In this document: positions 26,288 to 35,547 of the stretch, piece after piece
How the letters are laid out: each line of letters begins with the position of its first letter
How positions within the stretch are numbered: the stretch's first letter is position 1
DNA from: CAYZMS01 sp964479625
GTDB taxonomy: Bacteria > Bacteroidota > Bacteroidia > Chitinophagales > Saprospiraceae
Direction: 5' to 3'
Assembly: GCA_964479625.1 (NCBI GenBank)
Contig: CAYZMS010000021.1
Coordinates: 1-64,000, forward strand
DNA length: 64,000 nucleotides
Position numbers and translations under genes: made by a program
Notes under the pieces: generated by a model
Databases searched by the model: none
What the model was told of the DNA's origin: nothing
Seen by the model: only the letters and a program-made list of their open reading frames with translations

Positions 26288-29011
26288 CTATCCTGTACTT
26301 TTCAACCCGCCTGAAACCGCATTAACCAGCAGCAATAAGCGGGGTAAAAGCTCTTCTGACTGTTGAATGGCCTTTTTTGATTGAAGTTCCCGCCATTGTT
26401 GCAGGTAATTCAACTGCATGCGGTGCAGGATACGCAGGGCTTCTCCTCTGAGCCGGACATTTTCCAGTTGAGTGACCCGTCTTTCGGCTATATTGGATCC
26501 CAGCATTTGAGCCACCTGGTGTTTGCCACTTTCCAGGTCTTTCAGAATCAGGTCGAAGATGGTCTCGCGGGCTTGTTCGTCCAGCACTTGATTGGCAAAG
26601 GCTTCCATAACCTCGGGATCAGCATTCAATAATTGCGTTTCGACTTGTATAAGGGTGTAGCGCAGAAACGGCCATAAATTGGCTACCTTTTTCAGGGCTT
26701 CATAGGCTTCGGGCCGGCTTTGGGAGAGCTCTTCAAGAGCGGAACCAATCCCATACCAACCTGTCAGGTTAAAGCGAGACTGGCCCCAACTGAAAACCCA
26801 GGGGATAGCGCGTAGATCTTCCAGGCTGCGTCGACCGGTACGGCGGGCTGGGCGGGACCCGATCTTACTGTTTTCCAACACATCGATAGGGGTAGCTTTA
26901 CTCCAGAAGGGAATAAACTGGGCATGTTCGATCAGGTTACGGTAATTGTTGAAACTCCTTTCGGTGAGTTGGGTTAACTCCTCTTCGGGATAGTCCTGTC
27001 CAGGGGCATTTTGCCGGGTGGATAGGGCTTGCCGGGCGACGCCGGAGACCAGCATCTCAAGGTTGTAAGTGGCATTGAGGAGGTTAGCGTATTGTTGGGC
27101 AATGGTCTCTCCCTGTACCGTCATTTTGAAATGACCGCTGACCGAACCGGTTGGCATACTTTCCAGGAAGCGGTGGATCTTCCCACCACCCCGGCTGATG
27201 GTTCCTCCTGACCCGTGGAAAAAACGAAGCAGTACTCCCTGTTTATCCCCTATGCTGGTAAGTCTTTTCTCGGCCTGGTAAATACTCCAGCGGCTGGCCA
27301 GGATGCCGCCGTCCTTGTTACTGTCGCTGTAGCCCAACATGACTTCCTGAACGGGTTCCTGTTGTCCTTTTCGAAGTGTACGGCTTAGGGGGTGATCGAG
27401 GAAGGCATCGAGGATACCTTCTCCTGCTCGAAGGTCTTCGATAGTTTCCAGCAAGGGAGCCACGGGTAAGCCAGAATACAACAGACCAACCTCTCGCATA
27501 AACAGGTAAACGACCAATAAATCGCTTAGCGACCGGGTCATACTTACGATCAAGGCTCCAATGCCATCGGCTCCATACCGGTCAATATGATCACGAAGTA
27601 CCTGGAAATACCCCAGCACCTGGTCCGCTTCCGGGCCGCAGCTTGCGCCCCTGGTCACAAAGGGTCTGTTGGTTTGCAGCTCTTTGTTGAGAAAATCCAG
27701 GCGCTGCTGTTCAGACCATTCCCCGTATTGATAATTTTCAAAACCAGCGGCCTGTAGGAGTTGGCCGAGAGCCTTCTCATGGTAGGCGCTGTTCTGGCGA
27801 ATATCTAATCGGGCGAGGTGAAAGCCGAAGCATAACAAGCGACGTTCCAGAGGAAAGATCAATTCCTGGGCAACCTCCCGCGCGTTGATGGTGGACAGCG
27901 AGGTACGGAGCAACCGCAAGTCTTCCGCCAGGTCGGCAGGTCGAAGGTAGGCCGTATCAGGGTTTTCCAACTTTTCCGCCAGGGTGTTTTCAAGGCGCAG
28001 GCTAATAAGGTTGCAAAATTGCCGCCAGGGTTCGTTTGGATTTCGGTCGCGGGCAGCTTCACCGGCAGGCCCAAAATGAGCAATGCGTGAGTTCAGGGCT
28101 TCGCGAAATTCTTCAGGGGTATTATTGAGTCGGTCGGAAAAGCTGAGTCTTGCGGCTAGTTGTTCAATTTCCCTGGAATAAAGTTGAAGGGCAGCCTTTC
28201 GATGCAATAAGAGGGTTTCCCTTGTAATCTCAGGGGTCACAAAGGGGTGACCGTCGCGATCCCCACCTACCCAGCTTCCAAACTGCAAAAGTGGAAATTG
28301 CTCAGCAGTTTGTAATAGTTCCTCTGGGAATTGCATATAAGACCAGGCGTCGCGTAAGCGTTGATCCACTTTTTCCAGTGCTGCAGGAAAAACCTGAGTA
28401 AAATAGTGCAGCAAATTGTTGCGCTCATCGGTCAGGCGTGGTTTTTCCAGGTAGATCTCTCCGGTGCGCCACCAGCGTTCGAGCAGCGCCTCGATCTCTC
28501 GCTCCATGGTTCGCTGTTCACTAGGGGACCAGACCTTATTCTCCCGCCGGACCAACTGCAGGTAAAGCTCCCGGTGCAAGTCCAGTACAGTAATGCGCTT
28601 GGCCTCCGTGGGGTGGGCAGTCAAGACCGGGACGACGTGGACCTTAGGAAGCAATGCAGCCATGGCCTCGGGGGTGTAGCCTGCTTGCTGCCAACGTTGA
28701 AAGGTTTCAACCCAGGACCCCCGGATGGACTGAGGACCCAGTTCGGTCTCCAGACGGCGCCTGAATTGAACAGCGGCATTTTCTTCGACCATGTTGAGCA
28801 GTTGAAAGGACATGCTCAGGGCCTGAATGAGTTTTCGTTCTTCAATGTTTTCTGGTAATTGCCGTTGCTCATTGATCCATGGGAGGGCAGCTGCAATTTG
28901 CGTTTCGCCCTGCTTTTCCAGGCTGGCGCGAAACCGTCGCATGATATAATAGAGGTCTGTTCGAATCTTTTCACGACCGGCTTTTTCAAGTTGTTCCAGT
29001 TGGGTGGGCAT
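26288..29011 (-). CDS. ppc: Phosphoenolpyruvate carboxylase
   Basis: A 907-residue PEP carboxylase, which adds bicarbonate to PEP to make oxaloacetate and refill the TCA cycle. Conserved elements are VLTAHPTEAKR (catalytic His near 135), GGDRDGHPFVT, the GYSDSNKDGG substrate loop, FFHGSGGTISRGGG and the C-terminal helical region. Length and motifs fit the family without gaps. The C-terminus ends NAVSGGLKSTG; relatives usually end in NTG. It is monocistronic and convergent with the patatin gene, with 6 bp between the stops. Confidence 0.95.
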   Translation of the reverse strand: MPTQLEQLEKAGREKIRTDLYYIMRRFRASLEKQGETQIAAALPWINEQRQLPENIEERKLIQALSMSFQLLNMVEENAAVQFRRRLETELGPQSIRGSWVETFQRWQQAGYTPEAMAALLPKVHVVPVLTAHPTEAKRITVLDLHRELYLQLVRRENKVWSPSEQRTMEREIEALLERWWRTGEIYLEKPRLTDERNNLLHYFTQVFPAALEKVDQRLRDAWSYMQFPEELLQTAEQFPLLQFGSWVGGDRDGHPFVTPEITRETLLLHRKAALQLYSREIEQLAARLSFSDRLNNTPEEFREALNSRIAHFGPAGEAARDRNPNEPWRQFCNLISLRLENTLAEKLENPDTAYLRPADLAEDLRLLRTSLSTINAREVAQELIFPLERRLLCFGFHLARLDIRQNSAYHEKALGQLLQAAGFENYQYGEWSEQQRLDFLNKELQTNRPFVTRGASCGPEADQVLGYFQVLRDHIDRYGADGIGALIVSMTRSLSDLLVVYLFMREVGLLYSGLPVAPLLETIEDLRAGEGILDAFLDHPLSRTLRKGQQEPVQEVMLGYSDSNKDGGILASRWSIYQAEKRLTSIGDKQGVLLRFFHGSGGTISRGGGKIHRFLESMPTGSVSGHFKMTVQGETIAQQYANLLNATYNLEMLVSGVARQALSTRQNAPGQDYPEEELTQLTERSFNNYRNLIEHAQFIPFWSKATPIDVLENSKIGSRPARRTGRRSLEDLRAIPWVFSWGQSRFNLTGWYGIGSALEELSQSRPEAYEALKKVANLWPFLRYTLIQVETQLLNADPEVMEAFANQVLDEQARETIFDLILKDLESGKHQVAQMLGSNIAERRVTQLENVRLRGEALRILHRMQLNYLQQWRELQSKKAIQQSEELLPRLLLLVNAVSGGLKSTG

Positions 29012-29124
29012 GGTGTATATTGTTCTTTGGTTCAGTGGACAAGCCTATAAATTATACCTTTAATATCGGTTTAAGTTTGATGCTTCCTACCTTTATTTAA
29101 TTACTCGTTTTCGGTAGATTTTAT

Positions 29125-30078
29125 TTATTCTATTCGAATGGCGGTAGCTACCACCTCTCCTTCTGCCTTCCACATATTCTTGGGAACGCTGTTTCGAATG
29201 AGGTCGGCAATTTCCACCAGCAGGTTCTGGCGAACGTGACGGTGCAAATGTATGGCACTGACCTCCCTCAACCGGCGAGGGCCGGCAATAGTTTTTATGA
29301 GGTCTTCCTGTTCACTTTCGACCTGGAGGGTGGTTAATTCCGGTAAGATAGTTACCCCGCCGCGATGTTCTACGATCCGACAAAGGGATTCAATAGAATT
29401 ACTTTCAAAGAAGAACTGATTTTGGTCCTGTTTGCCTCTGGATTTCAGATCGCAGATTTGGTCGACCTGGTTGCGCAAACAGTTTCCTTCCTTCAGTAAC
29501 CAAAGATCACTGGAAGGAATTTCGTCCAGGCTGATTTCCCTAGCGTTGAACAAGGGGTGCGACCTGGCAACATAGAGATGAAAGGTCTCGTAAAAAAGCG
29601 GAAGCACCTTAAGCGGTGTTTTTGTGGTTATAGGGGTGGCAATAATGCCCATATCCAATTCCCCTGATTTGATCCCTTGAAGGACTTCTTCTGTAAGGGC
29701 TTCCTTTACATATATATTCAGGTCGGGGTAGGTTTCATTGAGATGCTGTATAAACAGGGGTAGCAAGTAGGGGGCGAGGGTGGGGATGACCCCAAGTCGT
29801 AATTTCCCTGTGAATTCCTGATTGAGTGTATTCGCCAATTCTCTAAGTTGCCTGGCTTCGTTCAGCAGCAAGGTAGCCCGCTCCAAAAAGCGTTCTCCCG
29901 CAGGGGTTGGCCGGATCTTTTTCTGTGAGCGATCGAAGAGTGTCAATCCAATCTCCTCTTCCAGTTTTCGGATCTGAATACTTAAACCGGGTTGGCTGAT
30001 CCCTAAGGATTCAGCAGCTCGTCCAAAGCTTTTCAACCGTTGCAGACTTAGGGCATACTCCAGTTGGACTAAGGTCAA
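29125..30078 (-). CDS. oxyR: Hydrogen-peroxide sensor OxyR (LysR family)
   Basis: A 317-residue LysR-type regulator. The N-terminal winged helix is clear (SFGRAAESLGISQPGLSIQ then RKLEEEIGLTLFDR). The effector domain keeps both OxyR redox cysteines, Cys200 and Cys209 in GNCLRNQVDQIC, with the same eight-residue spacing as E. coli Cys199/Cys208, so it should form the peroxide-induced disulfide. It is divergent from an ankyrin-repeat gene across 108 bp, where its binding site probably lies, although I could not identify a full OxyR box. No catalase or peroxiredoxin gene is adjacent. Confidence 0.9.
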   Translation of the reverse strand: MTLVQLEYALSLQRLKSFGRAAESLGISQPGLSIQIRKLEEEIGLTLFDRSQKKIRPTPAGERFLERATLLLNEARQLRELANTLNQEFTGKLRLGVIPTLAPYLLPLFIQHLNETYPDLNIYVKEALTEEVLQGIKSGELDMGIIATPITTKTPLKVLPLFYETFHLYVARSHPLFNAREISLDEIPSSDLWLLKEGNCLRNQVDQICDLKSRGKQDQNQFFFESNSIESLCRIVEHRGGVTILPELTTLQVESEQEDLIKTIAGPRRLREVSAIHLHRHVRQNLLVEIADLIRNSVPKNMWKAEGEVVATAIRIE

Positions 30079-30186
30079 TTTGATAAGTTTTAATTATGAG
30101 TAAAGTAAAAGAATACATTTTGGTTTGCCTTTTTTATAGCAGCTGTTTTTTTTATTTTCGAACTGGTATCCGGTTCAAAACCAAAA

Positions 30187-30660
30187 ATGGAATCTGTGCA
30201 CGAGTTGATCAGACAAGGCAAAGTAAGGGCCTTAAGCCAATTATTACAGGAGCGACCTCAATTAGTCAATGCTATTGATCAAGGTGGTTTTACCCCATTG
30301 ATTTTTGCTTCTTATTTGGGGCAATTGGAGGTGACCCGTACTTTGTTGACTGCAGGTGCCAGGGTGAATGCCCAGGACGCATTGGGCAATACCGCCCTAA
30401 TGGGGGTTTGCTTTAAGGGCTATGAGGAGATTGCTGTCTTGTTGATCGAAAATGGAGCGGATGTCACCGTCCAGAACAAGGATGGGGCTAGCGCCCTGAC
30501 CTTTGCTGTTACTTTTGACAAAAAGAAAATCGCAAAACTCTTGCTGGCTGCAGGTGCCAATCCGCTGTTGGAAGATAAAAAAGGACATTCGCCCTTATCC
30601 TATGCGCAGATGCAAGGCAATCAGGAAATGGAAAATTTATTGACCAGTTTTCGGGCTTAA
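30187..30660 (+). CDS. Ankyrin-repeat protein
   Basis: A 157-residue protein made almost wholly of four ankyrin repeats (for example GGFTPLIFASYLGQLEVTRTL, GNTALMGVCFKGYEEIAVLL, GASALTFAVTFDKKKIAKLL, KGHSPLSYAQMQGNQEMENLL). It has no signal peptide. Small ankyrin proteins next to oxyR occur in other bacteria with catalase genes (AnkB-type), where they support peroxide resistance; that parallel is inference. The following flavoprotein gene starts within 17 bp, so the two are probably one transcript controlled from the oxyR intergenic region. Confidence 0.88.
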   Translation: MESVHELIRQGKVRALSQLLQERPQLVNAIDQGGFTPLIFASYLGQLEVTRTLLTAGARVNAQDALGNTALMGVCFKGYEEIAVLLIENGADVTVQNKDGASALTFAVTFDKKKIAKLLLAAGANPLLEDKKGHSPLSYAQMQGNQEMENLLTSFRA

Positions 30661-30662
30661 AA

Positions 30663-30668
30663 AGGAGG
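30663..30668 (+). promoter_or_regulatory. Strong Shine-Dalgarno AGGAGG
   Basis: AGGAGG lies 8 bp before ATG 30677 but only 2 bp before ATG 30671, so it selects the later start (MDTPILIIG). A perfect SD is unusual in this window, where most genes lack one. Confidence 0.6.
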
Positions 30669-30676
30669 AAATGATA

Positions 30677-31819
30677 ATGGACACCCCAATTCTGATTATA
30701 GGAGCAGGGCCGGCAGGTTTGGCCATGGCGGCACAACTGGAAGAAGCGAGCCTGGACTATACCCTTTTAGAGCGCACCAAACAGGTTGGCAGCAGCTGGC
30801 GTTCGCACTATGATCGCTTGCATTTGCATACGGTCAAGGAGTTGTCCAGCTTGCCGGGCTTATCCTTTGATGCTGCCAGCCCGAAATATATACCCAGGGC
30901 CCAGGTGGTGGAATACCTGGAATCGTATGCCCGGCATTTTGGCATTCAACCCGTTTTCGAACAAGAGGTAAACCGCATCTGGCGAACCAACGGGCACTGG
31001 TTAGTGAAAACACAAGACCGGCAATACAAAAGCCCGAAGGTCATACTTGCCAGTGGAGTGAATCGCATTCCTAAGCGGCCGGATTTTCCAGGGGAAGATA
31101 CCTTCACTGGCAAGATCATTCACAGCCGTGCCTACAAGAACCCTCTACCTTTTACCGGTCAAAAAGTATTGGTAGTTGGCATGGGGAATACCGGGGCGGA
31201 AATCGCACTGGACCTTTGCGAGGCTGGTATATCGGTCAGCCTTGCAGTGCGATCTCCTGTAAATATTGTTCCACGCGACTTTGCAAGGCGTTCCACTCAA
31301 AAAACAGCCTTGAGATTGGCACAGTTGCCCACCTGGTTGGGAGACCGGCTTGGTTTACTGATGCGTCATTTCACCATGGGCGATCTGCCCAAATACGGAT
31401 TACCATTGGCGAAAGTGCCTCCCGCCAGGCAATTGCGGGAAGCGGGTAAGACTCCTGTGGTCGATATAGGGACTGCTGATCAAATTCGAAAAGGCAATAT
31501 TCAACTTAAACCTGGAATAGATTGTTTTTCAAGTGGTTATGTTCAGTTTTCCAATGGCGAAAAGGAGGCGTTTGATGCTGTTATCCTGGCTACGGGTTAT
31601 CGTCCCGGCCTGGAGGCACTGCTTGACCGCCCGGATGGGTTACTGGATTCGAACCAATGCCCAAGGGAGGTTATCGGGAGCGGCCATTTTGAGGGCTTGT
31701 ATTTTCTAGGGTTCGATAATTATACACCCGGGGGTATTTTGGGGGTCATTCGAAGGGACGTTAAGTTGATTGTCGGACATTTAATGGAGCATTTGCCATC
31801 CACCGGAAACCTTAGGTAA
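30677..31819 (+). CDS. FAD/NADPH-dependent flavin monooxygenase-like oxidoreductase
   Basis: A 380-residue flavoprotein related to class B flavin monooxygenases (YUCCA/FMO). The N-terminal FAD-binding GAGPAGLAMAAQLE, the FMO signature FTGKIIHSRAY and a second NADPH Rossmann motif VVGMGNTGAEIALDL are present, with ATGYRPGLEALLD near the end. The substrate is unknown. It follows the ankyrin gene and sits beside oxyR, so a role in thiol/peroxide stress is plausible. A strong SD decides the start. The 348 bp downstream separate it from nrdJ. Confidence 0.88.
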   Translation: MDTPILIIGAGPAGLAMAAQLEEASLDYTLLERTKQVGSSWRSHYDRLHLHTVKELSSLPGLSFDAASPKYIPRAQVVEYLESYARHFGIQPVFEQEVNRIWRTNGHWLVKTQDRQYKSPKVILASGVNRIPKRPDFPGEDTFTGKIIHSRAYKNPLPFTGQKVLVVGMGNTGAEIALDLCEAGISVSLAVRSPVNIVPRDFARRSTQKTALRLAQLPTWLGDRLGLLMRHFTMGDLPKYGLPLAKVPPARQLREAGKTPVVDIGTADQIRKGNIQLKPGIDCFSSGYVQFSNGEKEAFDAVILATGYRPGLEALLDRPDGLLDSNQCPREVIGSGHFEGLYFLGFDNYTPGGILGVIRRDVKLIVGHLMEHLPSTGNLR

Positions 31820-32167
31820 ATGAAGGGAATTATTTGATCTCTTAACTCCAGGCTGGAAGTGGAAATTGCGTTGTGCTCACTTGTAGATATCAACCTCAAG
31901 CGTTTAATCATTTTTTTCCAAAAAGTCAAATATTATTTTCTCTTTGTGGAAAAGTTGTGGATGTTTTGAAGGTCGGCTTCCTTGTTGTCCATAAAAAAAA
32001 ACTGCAATTTGCTTCTTCATGCAGTATTAATGAAGTGTAGGATTTTACGAGTTTTCAAATGAGTACTCCTTTTTCGGGCCCGAAAAAGGAAAGCTGATTG
32101 CGGCTCTCTCCCGGTTCACTTTTCTGACTGCTGATTGCTGATTCCTCATCCACTCAATTTTTAACTT
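31820..32167. other. Intergenic leader region before nrdJ
   Basis: No gene. It contains two overlapping short inverted repeats (ACTGCA/TGCAGT at 32001-32025 and CTTCAT/ATGAAG at 32015-32035) that cannot form together, then the perfect palindrome at 32067-32090, then a short repetitive CTGATTGCTGATTCC stretch. I looked for a cobalamin riboswitch and an NrdR-type box, expected for a B12-dependent reductase, and found neither by eye. Confidence 0.5.
32067..32090. repeat. Perfect 24-bp palindrome upstream of nrdJ
   Basis: TCCTTTTTCGGG joined directly to its complement CCCGAAAAAGGA, with no spacer, 78 bp before the nrdJ start. The absence of a loop and of a following T-tract argues against a terminator. 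It could bind a dimeric regulator. Confidence 0.7.
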
Positions 32168-34735
32168 ATGGACGCACCATTAACAGCCAATCCAAAAACC
32201 AAAGCCAGCACCTACCCCTACGAAGAGGCGGTTAAAGCGGCCACGGAATATTTTAAAGGCGATGAACTCGCCGGTAGCGTATGGGTCAATAAATACGCAC
32301 TTAAAGATTCATTTGGAAATATTTACGAGCGGACGCCCGACGATATGCATCGGCGTATCGCCAGGGAGATCGCCCGCATCGAGGCGAAATACCCCAATCC
32401 CCTTACGGAAGAAGAGGTTTACGAGGTACTGCAGGAGTTCAAATACATTGTTCCGCAGGGTAGCCCAATGGCGGGTATCGGGAACAATTACCAGATTTCT
32501 TCTCTTTCGAACTGCTTCGTCATCGGAAACGGTGCAGACAGCTACGGGGGCATCATTCGTTCTGATGAAGAGCAAGTTCAATTAATGAAGCGCCGGGGTG
32601 GTGTTGGGCAGGATCTTTCCCACATCCGTCCCAAAGGGAGCCCTGTCATGAACTCGGCCCTGACCTCTACCGGTATTGTCCCTTTCATGGAAAGATATAG
32701 TAACTCTACCCGGGAAGTAGCACAGGATGGTCGGCGCGGTGCTTTGATGTTGACGGTATCCTCCCGCCATCCTGATGCCGAGGACTTTATCGATGCTAAA
32801 ATGGAACAGGGCAAGGTGACCGGAGCCAATGTCTCTGTTCGCATTGACGATGCTTTTATGAAAGCTGCCCTTAGCGGAGAACCTTACACTCAAAAGTATC
32901 CTGTAGGCAGCAAAAACCCCACCTTCACCAAGGATATTAGTGCCACCAAGCTCTGGGATAAGATCATTTTCAACGCCTGGAAGTCTGCCGAGCCTGGTGT
33001 TCTATTTTGGGATACTGTCATCAAGGAGTCTGTTGCCGATTGTTATGCAGACCTTGGGTATCGTACGATCTCGACCAACCCCTGTGGTGAGATCCCGCTT
33101 TGCCCCTATGACAGCTGTCGCCTGCTGGCCGTTAACCTGTTCAGCTATGTGGATAAGCCTTTTACCTCCAAAGCAAAATTCAACTTCAAGAAATTCCGTA
33201 AGCACGTAGCTATTGCTCAACGGATCATGGACGACATCATTGACCTGGAGATCGAAAAGGTCGAGCGTATCATCGATAAGATCAGTAAGGACCCCGAGCC
33301 GGGAGGGATAAAACAGGTAGAGCTTGAATTGTGGAATAAGATCCTGGATGCTTGTGTGAACGGTCGCCGCACGGGTGTAGGTATCACTGCCGAAGGGGAT
33401 ATGCTGGCTGCCCTGGGGCTGCAGTATGGTACTGATGAGGCCATCGAACATTCAGTAGAAGTACACAAAAACCTGGCTCTGGCAGCATACCGTTCATCTG
33501 CAGAAATGGCGCGGGATCGCGGAGCCTTTCCCATCTTCGATGCGAAACGGGAAATGGAGAACCCCTTCATTCTCCGTTTAAAGGAAGCAGATCCAGAATT
33601 ATACGATCTGATGGTGGAATATGGCCGCCGCAATATAGCTCTGCTGACCATTGCCCCCACGGGTACCACCAGTTTAATGACGCAAACCACTTCCGGGATC
33701 GAACCGGCATTCCTGATCTCCTACAAGCGTCGCCGCAAGGTCAACCCCAACGATAAGGATGTGAATGTCACTTTCATTGACGAAGTGGGCGACCATTGGG
33801 AAGAATATAATGTTTTCCATCATAAATTTATGGACTGGCTGGAAACCAATGGATATGATGTAGAGGAAGTGAAGAAAATGTCCGCTGAAGAGCTTAAGCC
33901 GATCATTGAACAGTCCCCCTACCACGGAGCAACCGCCAATGATGTCGACTGGGTGCAAAAGGTGAAAATGCAGGGCGCCATTCAAAAATGGGTAGACCAT
34001 TCGATCTCCGTGACGGTAAACATCCCGCAGGAGACCTCCGTAGAAATGGTGAAAAAGATCTACCAGACAGCCTGGGAGGTTGGTTGTAAGGGTTGTACTA
34101 TCTATCGCGATGGTTCCCGCTCAGGCGTGCTGGTTTCGGATGAAGAGAAAAAACAGGAAGAAGAAGCTACCCTCTTCCGGGAAACAGCTTCTCCAAAGCG
34201 CCCCAATAAGCTGGAGGCAGAAATTGTGCGCATTCGAAATAACGACGAAGACTGGATCGCAGTGATCGGCTTGTTCGAAGGTAAACCGTATGAGATCTTT
34301 ACCGGTCGGGCGGTAGATACCTTCCGGTTGCCGGAATATGTCGAAAAGGGTTGGGTGATCAAAGCCCGGGATGAAGATCGGGAGGAAAATAGATACGACT
34401 TCCAGTTCATGGACAAGGAGGGGTACCGGGTGACGATTGAAGGCCTGAGCCGATCCTTTAATAAAGAATACTGGAACTATGCTAAGTTGATCTCCGGGGT
34501 TCTTCGCCACGGAATGCCGTTGACCCACGTAGTCAATCTGGTTAGTGGACTCAATGCCGAACAGGAATACATCAACACCTGGAAAAACGGTGTGGTACGC
34601 GCCCTCAAGCGCTTTATTCCAGATGGTACTAAGGCAGTCAAAGAAACCTGCCCCTCCTGCGGCGATGTCGATGGCCTCATTTACAAAGAGGGTTGTCTGA
34701 TCTGCAAAAGTTGCGGCCACAGTGAATGTGGGTGA
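32168..34735 (+). CDS. nrdJ: Adenosylcobalamin-dependent ribonucleotide reductase (class II)
   Basis: An 855-residue class II ribonucleoside-diphosphate reductase, making deoxyribonucleotides with a B12-derived radical and without oxygen. Key elements are SNCFVIGN (first redox Cys), NPCGEIPLCPYDSCRLLAVNLF (thiyl-radical Cys in NPCGEI), LTIAPTGTTSLMTQTTSGIEP and the catalytic-barrel core. The C-terminal extension ends in a cysteine-rich zinc-ribbon-like tail (CPSCG, then CLICKSCGHSECG) that passes electrons or binds metal. A terminator follows at once, so the gene is monocistronic. No class I subunits occur in the window. Confidence 0.93.
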   Translation: MDAPLTANPKTKASTYPYEEAVKAATEYFKGDELAGSVWVNKYALKDSFGNIYERTPDDMHRRIAREIARIEAKYPNPLTEEEVYEVLQEFKYIVPQGSPMAGIGNNYQISSLSNCFVIGNGADSYGGIIRSDEEQVQLMKRRGGVGQDLSHIRPKGSPVMNSALTSTGIVPFMERYSNSTREVAQDGRRGALMLTVSSRHPDAEDFIDAKMEQGKVTGANVSVRIDDAFMKAALSGEPYTQKYPVGSKNPTFTKDISATKLWDKIIFNAWKSAEPGVLFWDTVIKESVADCYADLGYRTISTNPCGEIPLCPYDSCRLLAVNLFSYVDKPFTSKAKFNFKKFRKHVAIAQRIMDDIIDLEIEKVERIIDKISKDPEPGGIKQVELELWNKILDACVNGRRTGVGITAEGDMLAALGLQYGTDEAIEHSVEVHKNLALAAYRSSAEMARDRGAFPIFDAKREMENPFILRLKEADPELYDLMVEYGRRNIALLTIAPTGTTSLMTQTTSGIEPAFLISYKRRRKVNPNDKDVNVTFIDEVGDHWEEYNVFHHKFMDWLETNGYDVEEVKKMSAEELKPIIEQSPYHGATANDVDWVQKVKMQGAIQKWVDHSISVTVNIPQETSVEMVKKIYQTAWEVGCKGCTIYRDGSRSGVLVSDEEKKQEEEATLFRETASPKRPNKLEAEIVRIRNNDEDWIAVIGLFEGKPYEIFTGRAVDTFRLPEYVEKGWVIKARDEDREENRYDFQFMDKEGYRVTIEGLSRSFNKEYWNYAKLISGVLRHGMPLTHVVNLVSGLNAEQEYINTWKNGVVRALKRFIPDGTKAVKETCPSCGDVDGLIYKEGCLICKSCGHSECG

Positions 34736-34740
34736 TCAGA

Positions 34741-34791
34741 TGAGGATGTCTCAACATGCCATAGGCATTTTGGGACATCCTCAAATTTTTT
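34741..34791 (+). terminator. Intrinsic terminator of nrdJ
   Basis: A 10-bp perfect stem (TGAGGATGTC / GACATCCTCA), with a short second hairpin possible inside the loop, is followed by six T at 34786-34791. It begins 6 bp after the nrdJ stop. Confidence 0.85.
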
Positions 34792-34916
34792 CAAAAAACC
34801 TTTCCTTATTCTTAGAAAAGGCGAAAAGGCCTTTGATGTAGCCTCCTCCCTTCATTTTTATGGATAGCCTATTTAAGGGTTGCTGCTGTTGAATGCAAAT
34901 GTGAAGATCCCTTAGG

Positions 34917-35483
34917 TTATTTTTTCTCTTCCCATTTCAGGTCAAAATCCAAATCAAAGGTATCTGCGATCGCCTGATCGCCCAGGTTGGAAAACAGGGA
35001 AGGAGAATGGTGATTGACCCCATAGTCTGTTCGATCAAGCTCGGCATGCCCCTTCAGTCTCCATGTCTCCTTGTTTCGATAACAAGTAATCTCGACCACT
35101 TGTGGATGTGTTTGCCCTTTTATGGTCAACTGGCCTAAAACCTTCCTTGGTTCTGCGGAGGTACAAGCCTGCTCCGTTTCGATTTCAAAAACAGCCTCAG
35201 GGTAATTAGCCACTTCGAAAAAATCGGCACTTTTCAGGTGCTTTTTTAATCGCTTGATATCTGAATGTAAGCTTTGCATATCTATGGTGACCCGGCCCCG
35301 GATTAGGGAATCGTTTCGAATATGCATATAGCCGTCCTGGGCTTCCAGAGTACCGGAAAGAGAATAAGTGCTGAAGGCAGCCTTGCCGGTCCATATCAGT
35401 TGGTTGTCCTTTTGGTCTAGGGTGAAGTATTGGGCCTGGACCACAGGCCCGCACAAAATGAATAAAAATAATAAACGAGACAT
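34917..35483 (-). CDS. YceI-family periplasmic protein
   Basis: A 188-residue YceI-like lipocalin-fold protein with a signal peptide (SRLLFLFILCGPVVQAQ). The family pattern is present: FTLDQKDNQLIWTGKAAFS, RGRVTIDMQSL, LKSADFFEVANYPEAVFE, VLGQLTIKG and the closing FDLDFDLKWEEK. Such proteins bind polyisoprenoid lipids in the periplasm. The open frame extends upstream to 35597, but ATG 35483 gives the proper signal peptide. It is the last gene in a leftward run with the secreted protein at 35548 and the AraC regulator. Confidence 0.88.
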   Translation of the reverse strand: MSRLLFLFILCGPVVQAQYFTLDQKDNQLIWTGKAAFSTYSLSGTLEAQDGYMHIRNDSLIRGRVTIDMQSLHSDIKRLKKHLKSADFFEVANYPEAVFEIETEQACTSAEPRKVLGQLTIKGQTHPQVVEITCYRNKETWRLKGHAELDRTDYGVNHHSPSLFSNLGDQAIADTFDLDFDLKWEEKK

Positions 35484-35547
35484 AATTTTGGGTTTTAAAG
35501 AACCGCACTGCATGGCGGCTCTGTATAAAAATGCATGGTTGAATCCT

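Noticed and set aside
32067..32090. NrdR box or terminator reading of the nrdJ palindrome
   Set aside because: Sequence does not resemble the AT-rich NrdR box, and there is no loop or T-tract for a terminator.
31820..32167. Cobalamin riboswitch before nrdJ
   Set aside because: Expected from the B12 requirement, but I find no B12-box-like sequence or suitable multi-stem layout by eye.
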